From NCBI GenBank assembly GCA_964445105.1, contig CAYUJS010000051.1, positions 1-13,179 of the forward strand: 13,179 bases of DNA. The letters are read 5' to 3'. The DNA is from CAWBNS01 sp964445105 (GTDB lineage: Bacteria > Chlamydiota > Chlamydiia > Chlamydiales > JAJFMA01). A program made the translations under genes and the position numbers. The notes under the pieces are model-generated. The model worked only from the letters and a program-made list of their open reading frames with translations. It made no database searches and was not told the DNA's origin. Positions 1-7,256 of the stretch are shown piece by piece (position 1 is the first letter of the stretch; each line of letters opens with the position of its first letter).

Positions 1-150
1 GTAAGCACTTCAGGGCGGGAGCCAATCGCAAACTTAAGTCCGGCATTTTGTGACCCACGCCGAGTTTAACTCGATTAATATTTAGTATGCTATTTTTATT
101 TATGGAAAGGGTGTAATTCAAACTTGTACTTAGCATAGAAGAGGAAGTAA

Positions 151-705
151 GATGTTTGTAGAGCGCGGTACGGCCGCCACCTTGAGACGCAATATACCCA
201 AAAGGCTGGGGACCGATGGGTTGAGCAAAGCGAGGTTTACTTGAGACAGTTGTTGATCAAGTCCTCGGTGAGGAGGCGGGATCATTGGCTTCTAGACCAA
301 GCTTCTTTTGAAGAGCACCTTCGCACAGTCGAATTTTTCATGGAAACAGAAAGTTGTTTTCGTCAGGGTCTCGAAGAGACTGCCGATGAATTTCTGCGGA
401 GGTATCGCAATAGCCACGAAATGATTATTGGCGAGGAGCTTGCCAAAAAAATCTGTATCGATTACCTCAAAGAAGAATGCGCTGTAGTGCTTCAAACACG
501 CAAAGAACTTGGCTACTTTTATGTTGTCTATCCACAAAAAATTAACGCTGCCTTTGACCAGCTTTTTAAGTGCTGCCTCAACACCCATGGCCTCAATAAG
601 GTGAACTGGCTGGCTGTCGGTTTCAAAAGCAGGAAAGACTCTGTCGTGAAGTGCCATTTTGAGACGGCAGCTTTTGAAGAGATCTTTTTTTCACCAAAAG
701 AATGA
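151..705 (+). pseudogene. 5'-truncated cyclodipeptide synthase copy
   Basis: This is a shortened paralogue of the complete cyclodipeptide synthase gene that follows 68 bases later. The frame is open from 151, just after a TAA at 148-150, but the first usable start is TTG at 241, preceded by GAGG at 232-235. Similarity to the downstream copy already begins before that TTG: the frame reads QKAGDRWVEQ where the full copy has IKAGDKWIEE. The C-terminal catalytic parts survive, namely DYLKEECAVV (the YxxxE pair) and VYPQK (the Y-P of the XYP subfamily). The N-terminal strand with the nucleophilic serine is absent. Another frame around 152-196 reads ATLRRNI, which may be a remnant of the DTLQRHN-like segment, so a deletion with a frame change is likely. 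I infer a degenerate duplicate. A translated 154-residue partner protein starting at TTG 241 cannot be excluded. Confidence 0.7.
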
Positions 706-773
706 TACTTTTAGGTTGAATCCCTGGTGATAATGCTGTAACGTCGGGCCCAGTTCACCTTAAGGCGTTGCGA

Positions 774-1529
774 ATGATGACACATCACCGTGCTTACTTT
801 TTAAACGTTCCGATCGAAAAAAAAGCGAAGATGCTTGGCGCTGCTTGCTTGCTACCGATCAGTATCGGGCAGATTTACCACGAAGGGGAGCGCCTAGAGG
901 CTCTCGTCGATTTGATCAATAAAAATTTCTCGTCCTGCGAGGTGGTTCTTTGTGACAGTCTTTATCGGCACACTCAGCAATTAACCCGTGTTGTAAATGA
1001 AGAAGAATCTTACGAGGCCAGCATTAAGGCCGGAGACAAATGGATCGAAGAAAATGCAATCCATTTAAGACGGCTATCAATTCACTCCTCTGTGAGAAGG
1101 TGGGATCGTTGGCTTGTAGGCCAGCCTTCTTTTCAAAAGCATCTGCGCGCAGTTGAATTTTTCATAGAAACACAAAGTTCTTTCCGACAAGCCATTGAAG
1201 ATACTGCTGAAGACTTCCTTCGGAGGTACCGAAACAGTCACGAAATCATTGTGGATGGGGATTTTGCAAAAAAAATCTGTATCGACTATCTTAAAGAAGA
1301 ATGCGCTGTAGTGGTGCAAAGCTGGAGAAAGCTTGGCTATTCTTACCTCGTCTATCCACAAAAAATTACCCCCGCATTTGAGCAACTTTTCAAATATTGC
1401 GTCAATATCTACGACGCCGATATGTTAGATTGGCTGACTGTACGGTTCAAAAATAAAACAGAAAATGTCGTACATTGCGATTTCAGGACAGCGACGTTTG
1501 AGGCGATTTCCGCCTGCTCTCCCTCTTGA
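774..1529 (+). CDS. tRNA-dependent cyclodipeptide synthase, XYP subfamily
   Basis: Enzymes of this family take two aminoacyl-tRNAs, form an aminoacyl-enzyme on a serine and release a cyclic dipeptide (diketopiperazine). The 251-residue product fits the family length (AlbC has 239). Candidate catalytic residues, counted from ATG 774, are Ser30 in LLPISIGQIYHEG, Tyr172 and Glu176 in DYLKEE, and Tyr194 followed by Pro195 in LVYPQ. Gln33 stands three residues after the serine where NYH enzymes carry Asn, which with Tyr-Pro places it in the XYP subfamily. Basic stretches such as SSVRRWDRW and FLRRYRNSH suit tRNA binding. ATG 774 and ATG 777 are both possible, with AAGG at 762-765 upstream; the TTG at 768 is less likely. 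It ends 30 bases before the convergent sctT. Substrate amino acids cannot be read from the sequence, and no oxidase or methyltransferase partner lies nearby. Confidence 0.86.
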   Translation: MMTHHRAYFLNVPIEKKAKMLGAACLLPISIGQIYHEGERLEALVDLINKNFSSCEVVLCDSLYRHTQQLTRVVNEEESYEASIKAGDKWIEENAIHLRRLSIHSSVRRWDRWLVGQPSFQKHLRAVEFFIETQSSFRQAIEDTAEDFLRRYRNSHEIIVDGDFAKKICIDYLKEECAVVVQSWRKLGYSYLVYPQKITPAFEQLFKYCVNIYDADMLDWLTVRFKNKTENVVHCDFRTATFEAISACSPS

Positions 1530-1559
1530 TCTAAAAACCCAGTGCCCTCAGGTCTATTT

Positions 1560-2426
1560 CTACGGCAAAGCGGCGCTGGCGCCGCCTTTCCAGGTAAGCC
1601 AACCGATGGCCCTAGTTGTTAGGGTAAGCCAGTTTTGCGTTTCGAGGATGGTCTGCTGCATAAATAGCTTGAGACCTAGGGCGACGACAAGCAAGGCAAG
1701 CAGGGACTTCAGCGGCATACCCAGGAAGGTGATCTGCACTTGGGGGGCTAGTCGGTTTACGATGCCCAGGTATACGTCTGTCATCAAAATCATAATGAGG
1801 GCTGGGCCTGCCAGTTGGATTGTAATGACCATTATCTGATTAAGGATTTTGATTTGTTGTTTCCAAAAAGGAGAGTCTGCGGTGAAAAATTGGACGCTTA
1901 GAAACCGGTCTATGGGTACAAGTTCATAGGATCTAGCGATGGCGTTGATAAAGATAAACGGTCCATCGATCACGAAAAAGCAGTAGATCAGCATCATGTT
2001 GAATAGCGTACCGAGGGGCGATGATTGATTTTGCATGGTAGGGTCGTTGACCATCAAACTTGCACCGCCACGCTGATGGTCAATAAGCAGGCCGACGTTT
2101 TGGACGATCATGAAGGGAATGCTCACCAAAAAGCCGATAGAGAGCCCGATGAACATCTCCTTAGCCGCTAAAAAAATGATGTTAAGGTTGAAGGTAAGCG
2201 GGGCTTGCGTCGTCAGCAAAAGTTGCGGCAGGAAGATGACAAAGAGACTGATTGCAAACACTACTTTTACTGGGTGCGCCAGTACTTTGGCTCCGAAGAA
2301 AGGGGATAAAGAAATGATCGGCAACAGGCGACAGAGAGAGAGCATGAGCATTGAGATCAACGACTCAGGCGAATGATTGGGAAACTGTGGGTTGAGGTAT
2401 AGATCTAGGTAGGAACTGGTTTCCAT
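1560..2426 (-). CDS. sctT: Type III secretion export apparatus protein SctT
   Basis: SctT (YscT/SpaR/FliR family) is a multi-spanning inner-membrane subunit that forms the export gate with SctR and SctS. The 288-residue product is strongly hydrophobic with about six membrane segments. It carries the family signature LLIDHQRGG followed about 14 residues later by QSSPLGTL. An N-terminal hydrophobic hairpin (MLSLCRLLPIISLSPFFG) and a C-terminal segment near LLALLVVALGLKLF are visible. ATG at 2426 has AAGGAA a few bases upstream and lies 7 bases after the sctS stop, so it is the last gene of the operon seen here. It faces the cyclodipeptide synthase gene end to end. Chlamydia has the same terminal position for its SctT homologue. 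Confidence 0.96.
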   Translation of the reverse strand: METSSYLDLYLNPQFPNHSPESLISMLMLSLCRLLPIISLSPFFGAKVLAHPVKVVFAISLFVIFLPQLLLTTQAPLTFNLNIIFLAAKEMFIGLSIGFLVSIPFMIVQNVGLLIDHQRGGASLMVNDPTMQNQSSPLGTLFNMMLIYCFFVIDGPFIFINAIARSYELVPIDRFLSVQFFTADSPFWKQQIKILNQIMVITIQLAGPALIMILMTDVYLGIVNRLAPQVQITFLGMPLKSLLALLVVALGLKLFMQQTILETQNWLTLTTRAIGWLTWKGGASAALP

Positions 2427-2433
2427 TGATTCC

Positions 2434-2712
2434 TTATTGCGAGGCCAAGGCCCATGCGGGGAAGTTTGTAAAAACCGTCGTGGCTAAGTTCATAATCTGC
2501 GCACCCAACCATCCACCCATAAACATAAGAGTCAGGGTTACGGCTACCAGCTTTACCGTGAACGACAGCGTCTGCTCTTGGATTTGCGTAGCGGCTTGAA
2601 AGATAGCTACAACGATACCGAAAAACATACTGATCAAAATGGGTGGTGCAGAGAGAACCAGGATCAAAAGCAATCCCTGATAGGCCAGCTGCACGACGTG
2701 GGTCTGAAACAT
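2434..2712 (-). CDS. sctS: Type III secretion export apparatus protein SctS
   Basis: SctS (YscS/SpaQ/FliQ family) is a small two-helix membrane protein of the export gate. The 92-residue length is typical. The first helix holds LILVLSAPPILISMFFG, followed by the conserved VAIFQAATQIQEQTL and FTVKL, then a second helix near LTLMFMGGWLG. The start ATG at 2712 is preceded by GGAGG at 2716-2720. The TAG stop of sctR (2722-2720) overlaps this ribosome binding site, so translation of the two genes is probably linked. Confidence 0.96.
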   Translation of the reverse strand: MFQTHVVQLAYQGLLLILVLSAPPILISMFFGIVVAIFQAATQIQEQTLSFTVKLVAVTLTLMFMGGWLGAQIMNLATTVFTNFPAWALASQ

Positions 2713-2719
2713 AAGCCTC

Positions 2720-3571
2720 CTATCTAAAAGTTAATACCAGCCCCTCGATCAACATCGTCCAGCCATCGAGCATGACCAGAAGGAATAATTTGAGAGGCAT
2801 CGAAATTGTTACGGGCGATAGCATCATCATCCCCATCGCCAGCAGCACGTTCGAGGTCACAAGATCGATCACGAAGAAGGGAATGTAGATCAATACGCCT
2901 ATTTCAAACGCCTCCTTGAGCTGCCCTGTGATAAAGGATGGCACTACAATGATGAAGTCATCTGGCGAAAGGTCTTCGCGGTGCTCTTCTGGTAGGAGGC
3001 GATAGGCCATGCGATAGAAAAGGATCTGGTGTTTCACCAGCGAATTGCGCTTTAGAAATTCTCTTAGCGGTTCGCGTGTTTTCGAGGCTACGTCGATGAC
3101 ATATTTCGACGAATCGACCGAAAAAAGGCTGTCTGGTGTGGCAGCTTCGTTAATTGCCTGCTGACCCGCTTGGTACATCTTAAGGGCGGTCGGATACATA
3201 ATGTAGAGGCTAAGCATGAAAGCTACGCCGTTGATGATCTGGTTTGGAGGGGCCTGCTGCACGCCCAGGGCGCTGCGGAGCAGGGAGAGCACTACCACGA
3301 TCTTAAGAAAGGAGGTTAAGATCATGATGATAAAAGGAAGCAACGCCAAGATAGATAGCGTGACGGCTTGAGTGATGATGGAGGGGCGTTTGAATACATC
3401 AAACGATTCGTGCTCGATGACTTGCGAGGCCGTGGTGGGCCGCAGCCCCGTATCCCTCGTGGTCGTTCCCGGTGTCTGAGATGCTAGGTCGGCAGGGACA
3501 AGCGCCAAAAGCCCTAAAAATGCGATGCAGACTAGAGCTGTCTTAAAGTTGAATAGCTGAAAAATCCTCAT
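2720..3571 (-). CDS. sctR: Type III secretion export apparatus protein SctR
   Basis: SctR (YscR/SpaP/FliP family) forms the core ring of the export gate in the inner membrane. The product from ATG 3571 has 283 residues. After a signal-like N-terminus (ALVCIAFLGLLALVPADLA) and a polar linker come the signatures ILTSFLKIVVVLSLLRSALG, QQAPPNQIINGVAF and, near the end, FEIGVLIYIPFFVIDLVTSN and MMMLSPVTISMPLKL. The frame is open a further 16 codons upstream, but ATG 3571 overlaps the sctL stop as ATGA and has GGAG at 3580-3583 with 8-base spacing, so I chose it. The N-terminal extension before the first conserved helix makes it longer than YscR (about 217 residues). Confidence 0.95.
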   Translation of the reverse strand: MRIFQLFNFKTALVCIAFLGLLALVPADLASQTPGTTTRDTGLRPTTASQVIEHESFDVFKRPSIITQAVTLSILALLPFIIMILTSFLKIVVVLSLLRSALGVQQAPPNQIINGVAFMLSLYIMYPTALKMYQAGQQAINEAATPDSLFSVDSSKYVIDVASKTREPLREFLKRNSLVKHQILFYRMAYRLLPEEHREDLSPDDFIIVVPSFITGQLKEAFEIGVLIYIPFFVIDLVTSNVLLAMGMMMLSPVTISMPLKLFLLVMLDGWTMLIEGLVLTFR

Positions 3572-4206
3572 TCTCCTTTCTCCAACACGCTCTGAAATGC
3601 TTGCTCGATGATCTCCCACTGGTTGTCCAGCTGGGCGTTGATGATTCCGGCTTCAGTTTCGATGACGCATCCTCCCGGCCTCACATCCTCCCTGGGGCGG
3701 ATGGCGAAGGTTTCTAAGCGCTCAAACAGCTCTCGTAATTGCGGCCGCTGTTTGTCTACTTTCTCGTACTCTTTGGGGTTGACGTAAACGACTATTCGTT
3801 TGTGCTGGGAGACGGCTCGCAGTTTAGTCGCTACGATACTAGCAATTGCTGTTTGCGAAAGCTCGAGCTCTTGCCCAACGATCTTTTTCGCGGCCTGCAG
3901 GGCGATGGGCAGGATCATTTTTTCATTGGCGCGGCTAACTTGTTGGGTTTGCCTCTCCATTTCCGCCACCTTGCTCGTCCAAGCGGCAAAGCCCTCTTCA
4001 AATCCCTGGCGCTGTGCTTCTTCTTTGAGCGCTTCGCACTCCGCAGCTACTTGGGCTTTGTACGCCTCGATATCCGCATGTACCTTGTCCATGAGCTCCG
4101 CAGCGCTCAACGCCTGCGAGTAGTCCTCGGCGCGAATGACTCGCCCTGTCGGGGCAATATGGATTGTTTCCCCTGAAATTAATGTGAAGATCTTCTGCTT
4201 GGTCAC
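3568..4206 (-). CDS. sctL: Type III secretion stator protein SctL
   Basis: SctL (YscL/FliH family) is the peripheral stator that holds and regulates the SctN ATPase at the cytoplasmic face. The 212-residue product has an N-terminal polar region, a long charged helical stretch with an FliH-like glycine pattern (RQGFEEGF, around residues 67-74) and the C-terminal family signature RPGGCVIETEAGIINAQLDN. The start is GTG at 4206, which overlaps the stop of the preceding gene as GTGA. The stop overlaps the sctR start as ATGA. The position between the sctK-like gene and sctR matches Chlamydia. Confidence 0.93.
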   Translation of the reverse strand: MTKQKIFTLISGETIHIAPTGRVIRAEDYSQALSAAELMDKVHADIEAYKAQVAAECEALKEEAQRQGFEEGFAAWTSKVAEMERQTQQVSRANEKMILPIALQAAKKIVGQELELSQTAIASIVATKLRAVSQHKRIVVYVNPKEYEKVDKQRPQLRELFERLETFAIRPREDVRPGGCVIETEAGIINAQLDNQWEIIEQAFQSVLEKGE

Positions 4207-5069
4207 GATGGGGTCCCTTGGGTTTTGAGGTACTTCATACAGCCTGCAAGTTGCCGCAACATATCAGCAGTGATGTTGGGAATGGGTTCCGGGGATAGGT
4301 TGCTTTTGAGAATATTTGCGCGCCCAGTAGATAGAATGCGCGAAATGTGCCAAATCATATCCTGGCTACACCCTGAAAGAGCTTTTCCTAGCCTTGCTAA
4401 ACCTCGCAGATGGATCTGTTTACGCAGCTCAGCTGCGTCCCCAGTCCAGTCGCGTAGGTCCATGCGCGGGACGGTGAATTTTTCTTTTTGGTACATATAG
4501 TACTTGAGGAGTTTCAGTTCGTTTGGTTTGAGGCAGCGCAGCAGAATCTGCTGGTTGGCTCTGTTCACGATGTGCCGTAGCTCATTGGCCAAGTCTCTTA
4601 GCCCCATCAGGTCAACCAGCGCTTGTAACTGGAGTTTGTCGTAAGATAGTATGGCGCTTAGGGCGGTTGTGGGCAGCCATTGGGCGGGTAAGCGGCGTGA
4701 AGCGGAAATTTGTTTGGCCAAGGTCGCTAGCAGAAATTCTTGCATGGCGGGCGAGACGGCAATAGCGGGCAGCCCCTGCCCTAGCGATTGGCAAATACCT
4801 GCTGCGCTGGCTGGAGGCAGTGAGCGAATCATGGCGTTTTTTAGCTGATCAGGCAGCCCTTTGAATAACGGAACTAGCCAGCTGAAGTGCGTTTGCTGAA
4901 GCTGTAGGGCTGGATCGCCCACCACTGGCTCGACGTCCCGAGAATCTATCGTCAGCCGGTTTAAGCGCTTAACATCGCTTTCAGGTAGAAACTTGCCGAT
5001 ATCATCTATCACCCCGCCGTGAAAGCGGTTGAGTAAAACGCGAAATAGAACCCAGCCTTTGGCTTGCAT
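4203..5069 (-). CDS. Conserved chlamydial T3SS operon protein, SctK-like by position
   Basis: A 288-residue soluble protein between sctJ and sctL. This slot is occupied in Chlamydia by CT560, and in other type III systems by SctK (YscK/OrgA), a sorting-platform protein that links the cytoplasmic ring to SctD. I see no signal peptide, membrane segment or catalytic motif. The C-terminal half has recognisable features: LRCLKPNELKLLKYY, then FTVPRMDLRDW, then a helix-rich end with LGKALSGCSQDMIWHISR. ATG 5069 lies 9 bases after the sctJ stop, and the gene ends in a GTGA overlap with sctL. Assignment as SctK rests on operon position and general length, not on a motif I can name. SctK proteins are poorly conserved. 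Confidence 0.7.
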   Translation of the reverse strand: MQAKGWVLFRVLLNRFHGGVIDDIGKFLPESDVKRLNRLTIDSRDVEPVVGDPALQLQQTHFSWLVPLFKGLPDQLKNAMIRSLPPASAAGICQSLGQGLPAIAVSPAMQEFLLATLAKQISASRRLPAQWLPTTALSAILSYDKLQLQALVDLMGLRDLANELRHIVNRANQQILLRCLKPNELKLLKYYMYQKEKFTVPRMDLRDWTGDAAELRKQIHLRGLARLGKALSGCSQDMIWHISRILSTGRANILKSNLSPEPIPNITADMLRQLAGCMKYLKTQGTPS

Positions 5070-5078
5070 GAACGTCCA

Positions 5079-6038
5079 TTATCTCTTTTTTGGTTGTTCC
5101 GATTCTTTAGCTTTTGGCTTCTCTGCTTCCTCTTCTTCATCTTTCTTTTCTGCAGCTTTTTCAGGCTCAGGCAGCTTCAGAGACTTGAATGAAAACACGG
5201 TGCCCCATCCGCCCGTTTTGGGTGCAATACCAGAGAGCTTCCAGATGAGAAACAGCGAAGTTAACAGTAGGATCAAAACTGCAAAAAAGAAGGAGGAGAA
5301 AATGATCCTGAAGCGTGTCGCAGAGTCTTTGGCCAGAACCACGGACCAGATCGAAACTAGCTTGGTCTCTTCTTCCTGGGAAGCTCTAGACTGCAAAACG
5401 ACATCGCTGTACTGAGCGCGTTCGGGCACGACGGTGACATCTTCGTACTTCAGGTCAGGGATAGCATTAGCGACTAAACGCCGGATCTTTGTGATTAAGT
5501 GGCTGTTTGGATCGTCTAGTACGCCCGAGTGCTTGACATAAACGGAGGCGCTGACACGGCCTTTGGGCGCATTGGGGTCGAGAGGGTTGTCTTCCGGAAC
5601 AGAGAGCAGTACTTCTGCGTCGAGGATGCCGTCAAATTTGCGGATTACGCTGGCAATCTGCGCGGCTAAGCCAGCTTGGTATTTAATCTTCTCCTGCATC
5701 TCGGAGGGGACCAGGCCTGTCTGCTCGAAAATTTTGAGCAGGTTATTGGTAGGCCTGCGAGGTAAGCCCGCGCGGTTTAAGATGGCCATGGCTTGGTATT
5801 TTTGTGTTTCGTCGACAGAGATGTTCCAAAGGGCGATACCACCGCCGCCTCCACCGCCGCCGCTCGATTCGACAGCTACCTTTACGGCGTCAATTCCTTG
5901 GCCAGCCAGGAAAACAATGATCTCATTTGCCTCGCGCTCCTCAACAGAATTCACAATGACGGCCTGTTTGGCGCAACCTGTAAACAGCAAAAGAAGCACA
6001 CCGAAAGTAAGAAAAGTAGAAATAGCTCGAGCAACCAT
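5079..6038 (-). CDS. sctJ: Type III secretion inner-membrane ring lipoprotein SctJ
   Basis: SctJ (YscJ/PrgK/CdsJ) is a lipoprotein forming the inner-membrane ring of the injectisome. Counting from ATG 6038 (319 residues), a signal peptide runs to the lipobox LLFTGC with Cys22. Ring domains follow, with EREANEIIVFLAGQGIDA, ILNRAGLPR, GLVPSEMQEKIKY, IRKFDGILDAEV and ITKIRRLVANAIPDL. A C-terminal transmembrane helix lies at about 245-267, followed by a highly charged tail. The start at 6038 gives MVARAIS, closely matching the MVRRSIS I recall for Chlamydia CdsJ; the TTG at 6053 is less likely. The ribosome binding site is weak (GGGGC). Residues 60-67 are eight consecutive glycines (codons at 5838-5861) in the linker between the first strand-helix unit and the conserved tryptophan. 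It is the first gene of the sct operon here. Confidence 0.95.
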   Translation of the reverse strand: MVARAISTFLTFGVLLLLFTGCAKQAVIVNSVEEREANEIIVFLAGQGIDAVKVAVESSGGGGGGGGIALWNISVDETQKYQAMAILNRAGLPRRPTNNLLKIFEQTGLVPSEMQEKIKYQAGLAAQIASVIRKFDGILDAEVLLSVPEDNPLDPNAPKGRVSASVYVKHSGVLDDPNSHLITKIRRLVANAIPDLKYEDVTVVPERAQYSDVVLQSRASQEEETKLVSIWSVVLAKDSATRFRIIFSSFFFAVLILLLTSLFLIWKLSGIAPKTGGWGTVFSFKSLKLPEPEKAAEKKDEEEEAEKPKAKESEQPKKR

Positions 6039-6117
6039 GCGCAGACGCCCCAATGATAGTGTCGTTACTATGGCACCTTAACATAGAGCATTATTTTACC
6101 GGGAGTAAGAACTACGT

Positions 6118-7205
6118 TTACGCGCACGTGTACCATGTTGCGCGTCCCTTTCCATGACGCAGCAGCAGATAAGATGCCGTCAGCTCCTGCACCTTTTTTT
6201 GATCGTGTTGCGGTTGGCTTTTGTGAGTCTTTCTAAATCCGACATGGTCAGGTGCTCATGGACGGCGACCAGCTGCATGATTTGACTAGCTAAGGGGGCC
6301 AGATGCAGCGCCAGGAGGCGCTCCCTTGAAATCTTCTGTTCGAGGCGCTGCTTTTGCCTTTGTAGCGCGCAGGAAGAACAGCAGCCAGGGGCTGTAGTCC
6401 GGACTGGGTGTTTTTCAGCGATTGTTGTGTGCGGCGCAGCGCAATGTAATAGCTGTCTTTGTTCTTCTCGATCACGCTTTCCAGTAAACTGTACGGTACA
6501 TAGAGGTACCCGTACTTCAATAGTAGTAGAGTAGTTAAGCACCGCGACAAGCGACCGTTCCCGTCCTAGAAGGGGTGGATTCCTAAGAAAGTAACCGCGA
6601 ATACCCCAATGGCTAAGAGCGGATGAAGGCTGCGAGTTTCAAGCGTCTCTGGCGTCCAGTAGATGAGATCTTGCATCTTGCGAGGCGTGTCAAAAGCGGA
6701 AGCAGTTTCAAACACGACGCCAATGCTGACCCCATGCGCATCAAAGGCCTGCACATCGTTCGGTAGCTTTTTATACTCTCTGCGGTGGCATTCATCTTTG
6801 TCCGAGTATTGAAAAAGCCATTGATGGAGCTGTTTGAGTGTGGTTTCTGTAAAGGTGAGCATTTCATAGCTTGAAAAAGCCTGACGAATGCATAGCCCGC
6901 CATCTCTTGCTTGTCGCGCGTTTTCAAAGAGTTGCTTTCTAGCCGCATCAAGAAAAGCTCAACTTCGCGGTCTGATAGCTTGGCCTCTTCGATGCGCGTT
7001 GCAGGAACCCATGCTTTCAATGGTAGCTACGGTTCTTAGCGCCTGCAATCGCTCACGTGTCAAGGGGCCCAATAACTGCCAGATTCTTTTGAACGCATCG
7101 ATTTTGCTCACTAGGGCGAGCATTTCGGGAAGAGTGGGTAGGTGAGAAATATCTATATTTCTGCCCGATTATACCAAAAAAACAAGCCCGTTTGGTCTAA
7201 GTCAG
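6118..7205 (-). pseudogene. Degraded Fic-family AMP-transferase gene
   Basis: Fic proteins transfer AMP or similar groups onto target proteins. Reading across frames on the minus strand reconstructs a near-complete member. The order is YNRAEI / DISHLPTLPEML near the start, then LRTVATIESMGS / ATRIEEAKLSDREVE, GYAFV / QAFSSYEMLTFTE, LLAIGVFAVTFLGIHPF, an amber TAG (6568-6566) and DGNGRLSR. After that come YIALRRTQQSL, SPDYSPWLLFFLR, LQRQKQRLEQKI, a C-terminal winged-helix region ANRNTIKK and finally KVQELTASYLLLRHGKGR, ending at TAA 6120-6118. Each slash marks a frame change. Lesions lie near 7150, 7003, 6883, 6566-6568, 6405, 6366 and in the A7 run at 6194-6200. The TRIE segment corresponds to the N-terminal inhibitory helix region of autoinhibited Fic proteins. 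With six frameshifts and a nonsense codon it cannot make a functional enzyme. The 5' end is approximate. Confidence 0.92.
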
Positions 7206-7256
7206 CAGCTTTTACTAAAAAAAAAGAAACCGACTCAGCGAGAATGTTTGAATCAC

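Noticed and set aside
61..73. Inverted repeat CGAGTTTAACTCG near the left edge
   Set aside because: Six-base arms with a one-base centre cannot form a stable hairpin and nothing around it suggests an operator.
1530..1559. Possible bidirectional terminator between the CDPS gene and sctT
   Set aside because: The 30-base gap has short A- and T-runs but no stem that pairs convincingly.
1465..1839. Plus-strand open frame across the CDPS end and sctT
   Set aside because: It is the antisense of sctT, whose membrane-protein signature is unmistakable; the translation has no family features.
4612..5415. Open frames in both directions over the sctK-like and sctJ genes
   Set aside because: They are antisense or out-of-frame shadows of the operon genes and lack ribosome binding sites or recognisable motifs.
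6613..7145. Separate small genes in the 6.1-7.4 kb region
   Set aside because: Each short frame is one piece of the same Fic pseudogene, continued in another frame after an indel, not an independent gene.
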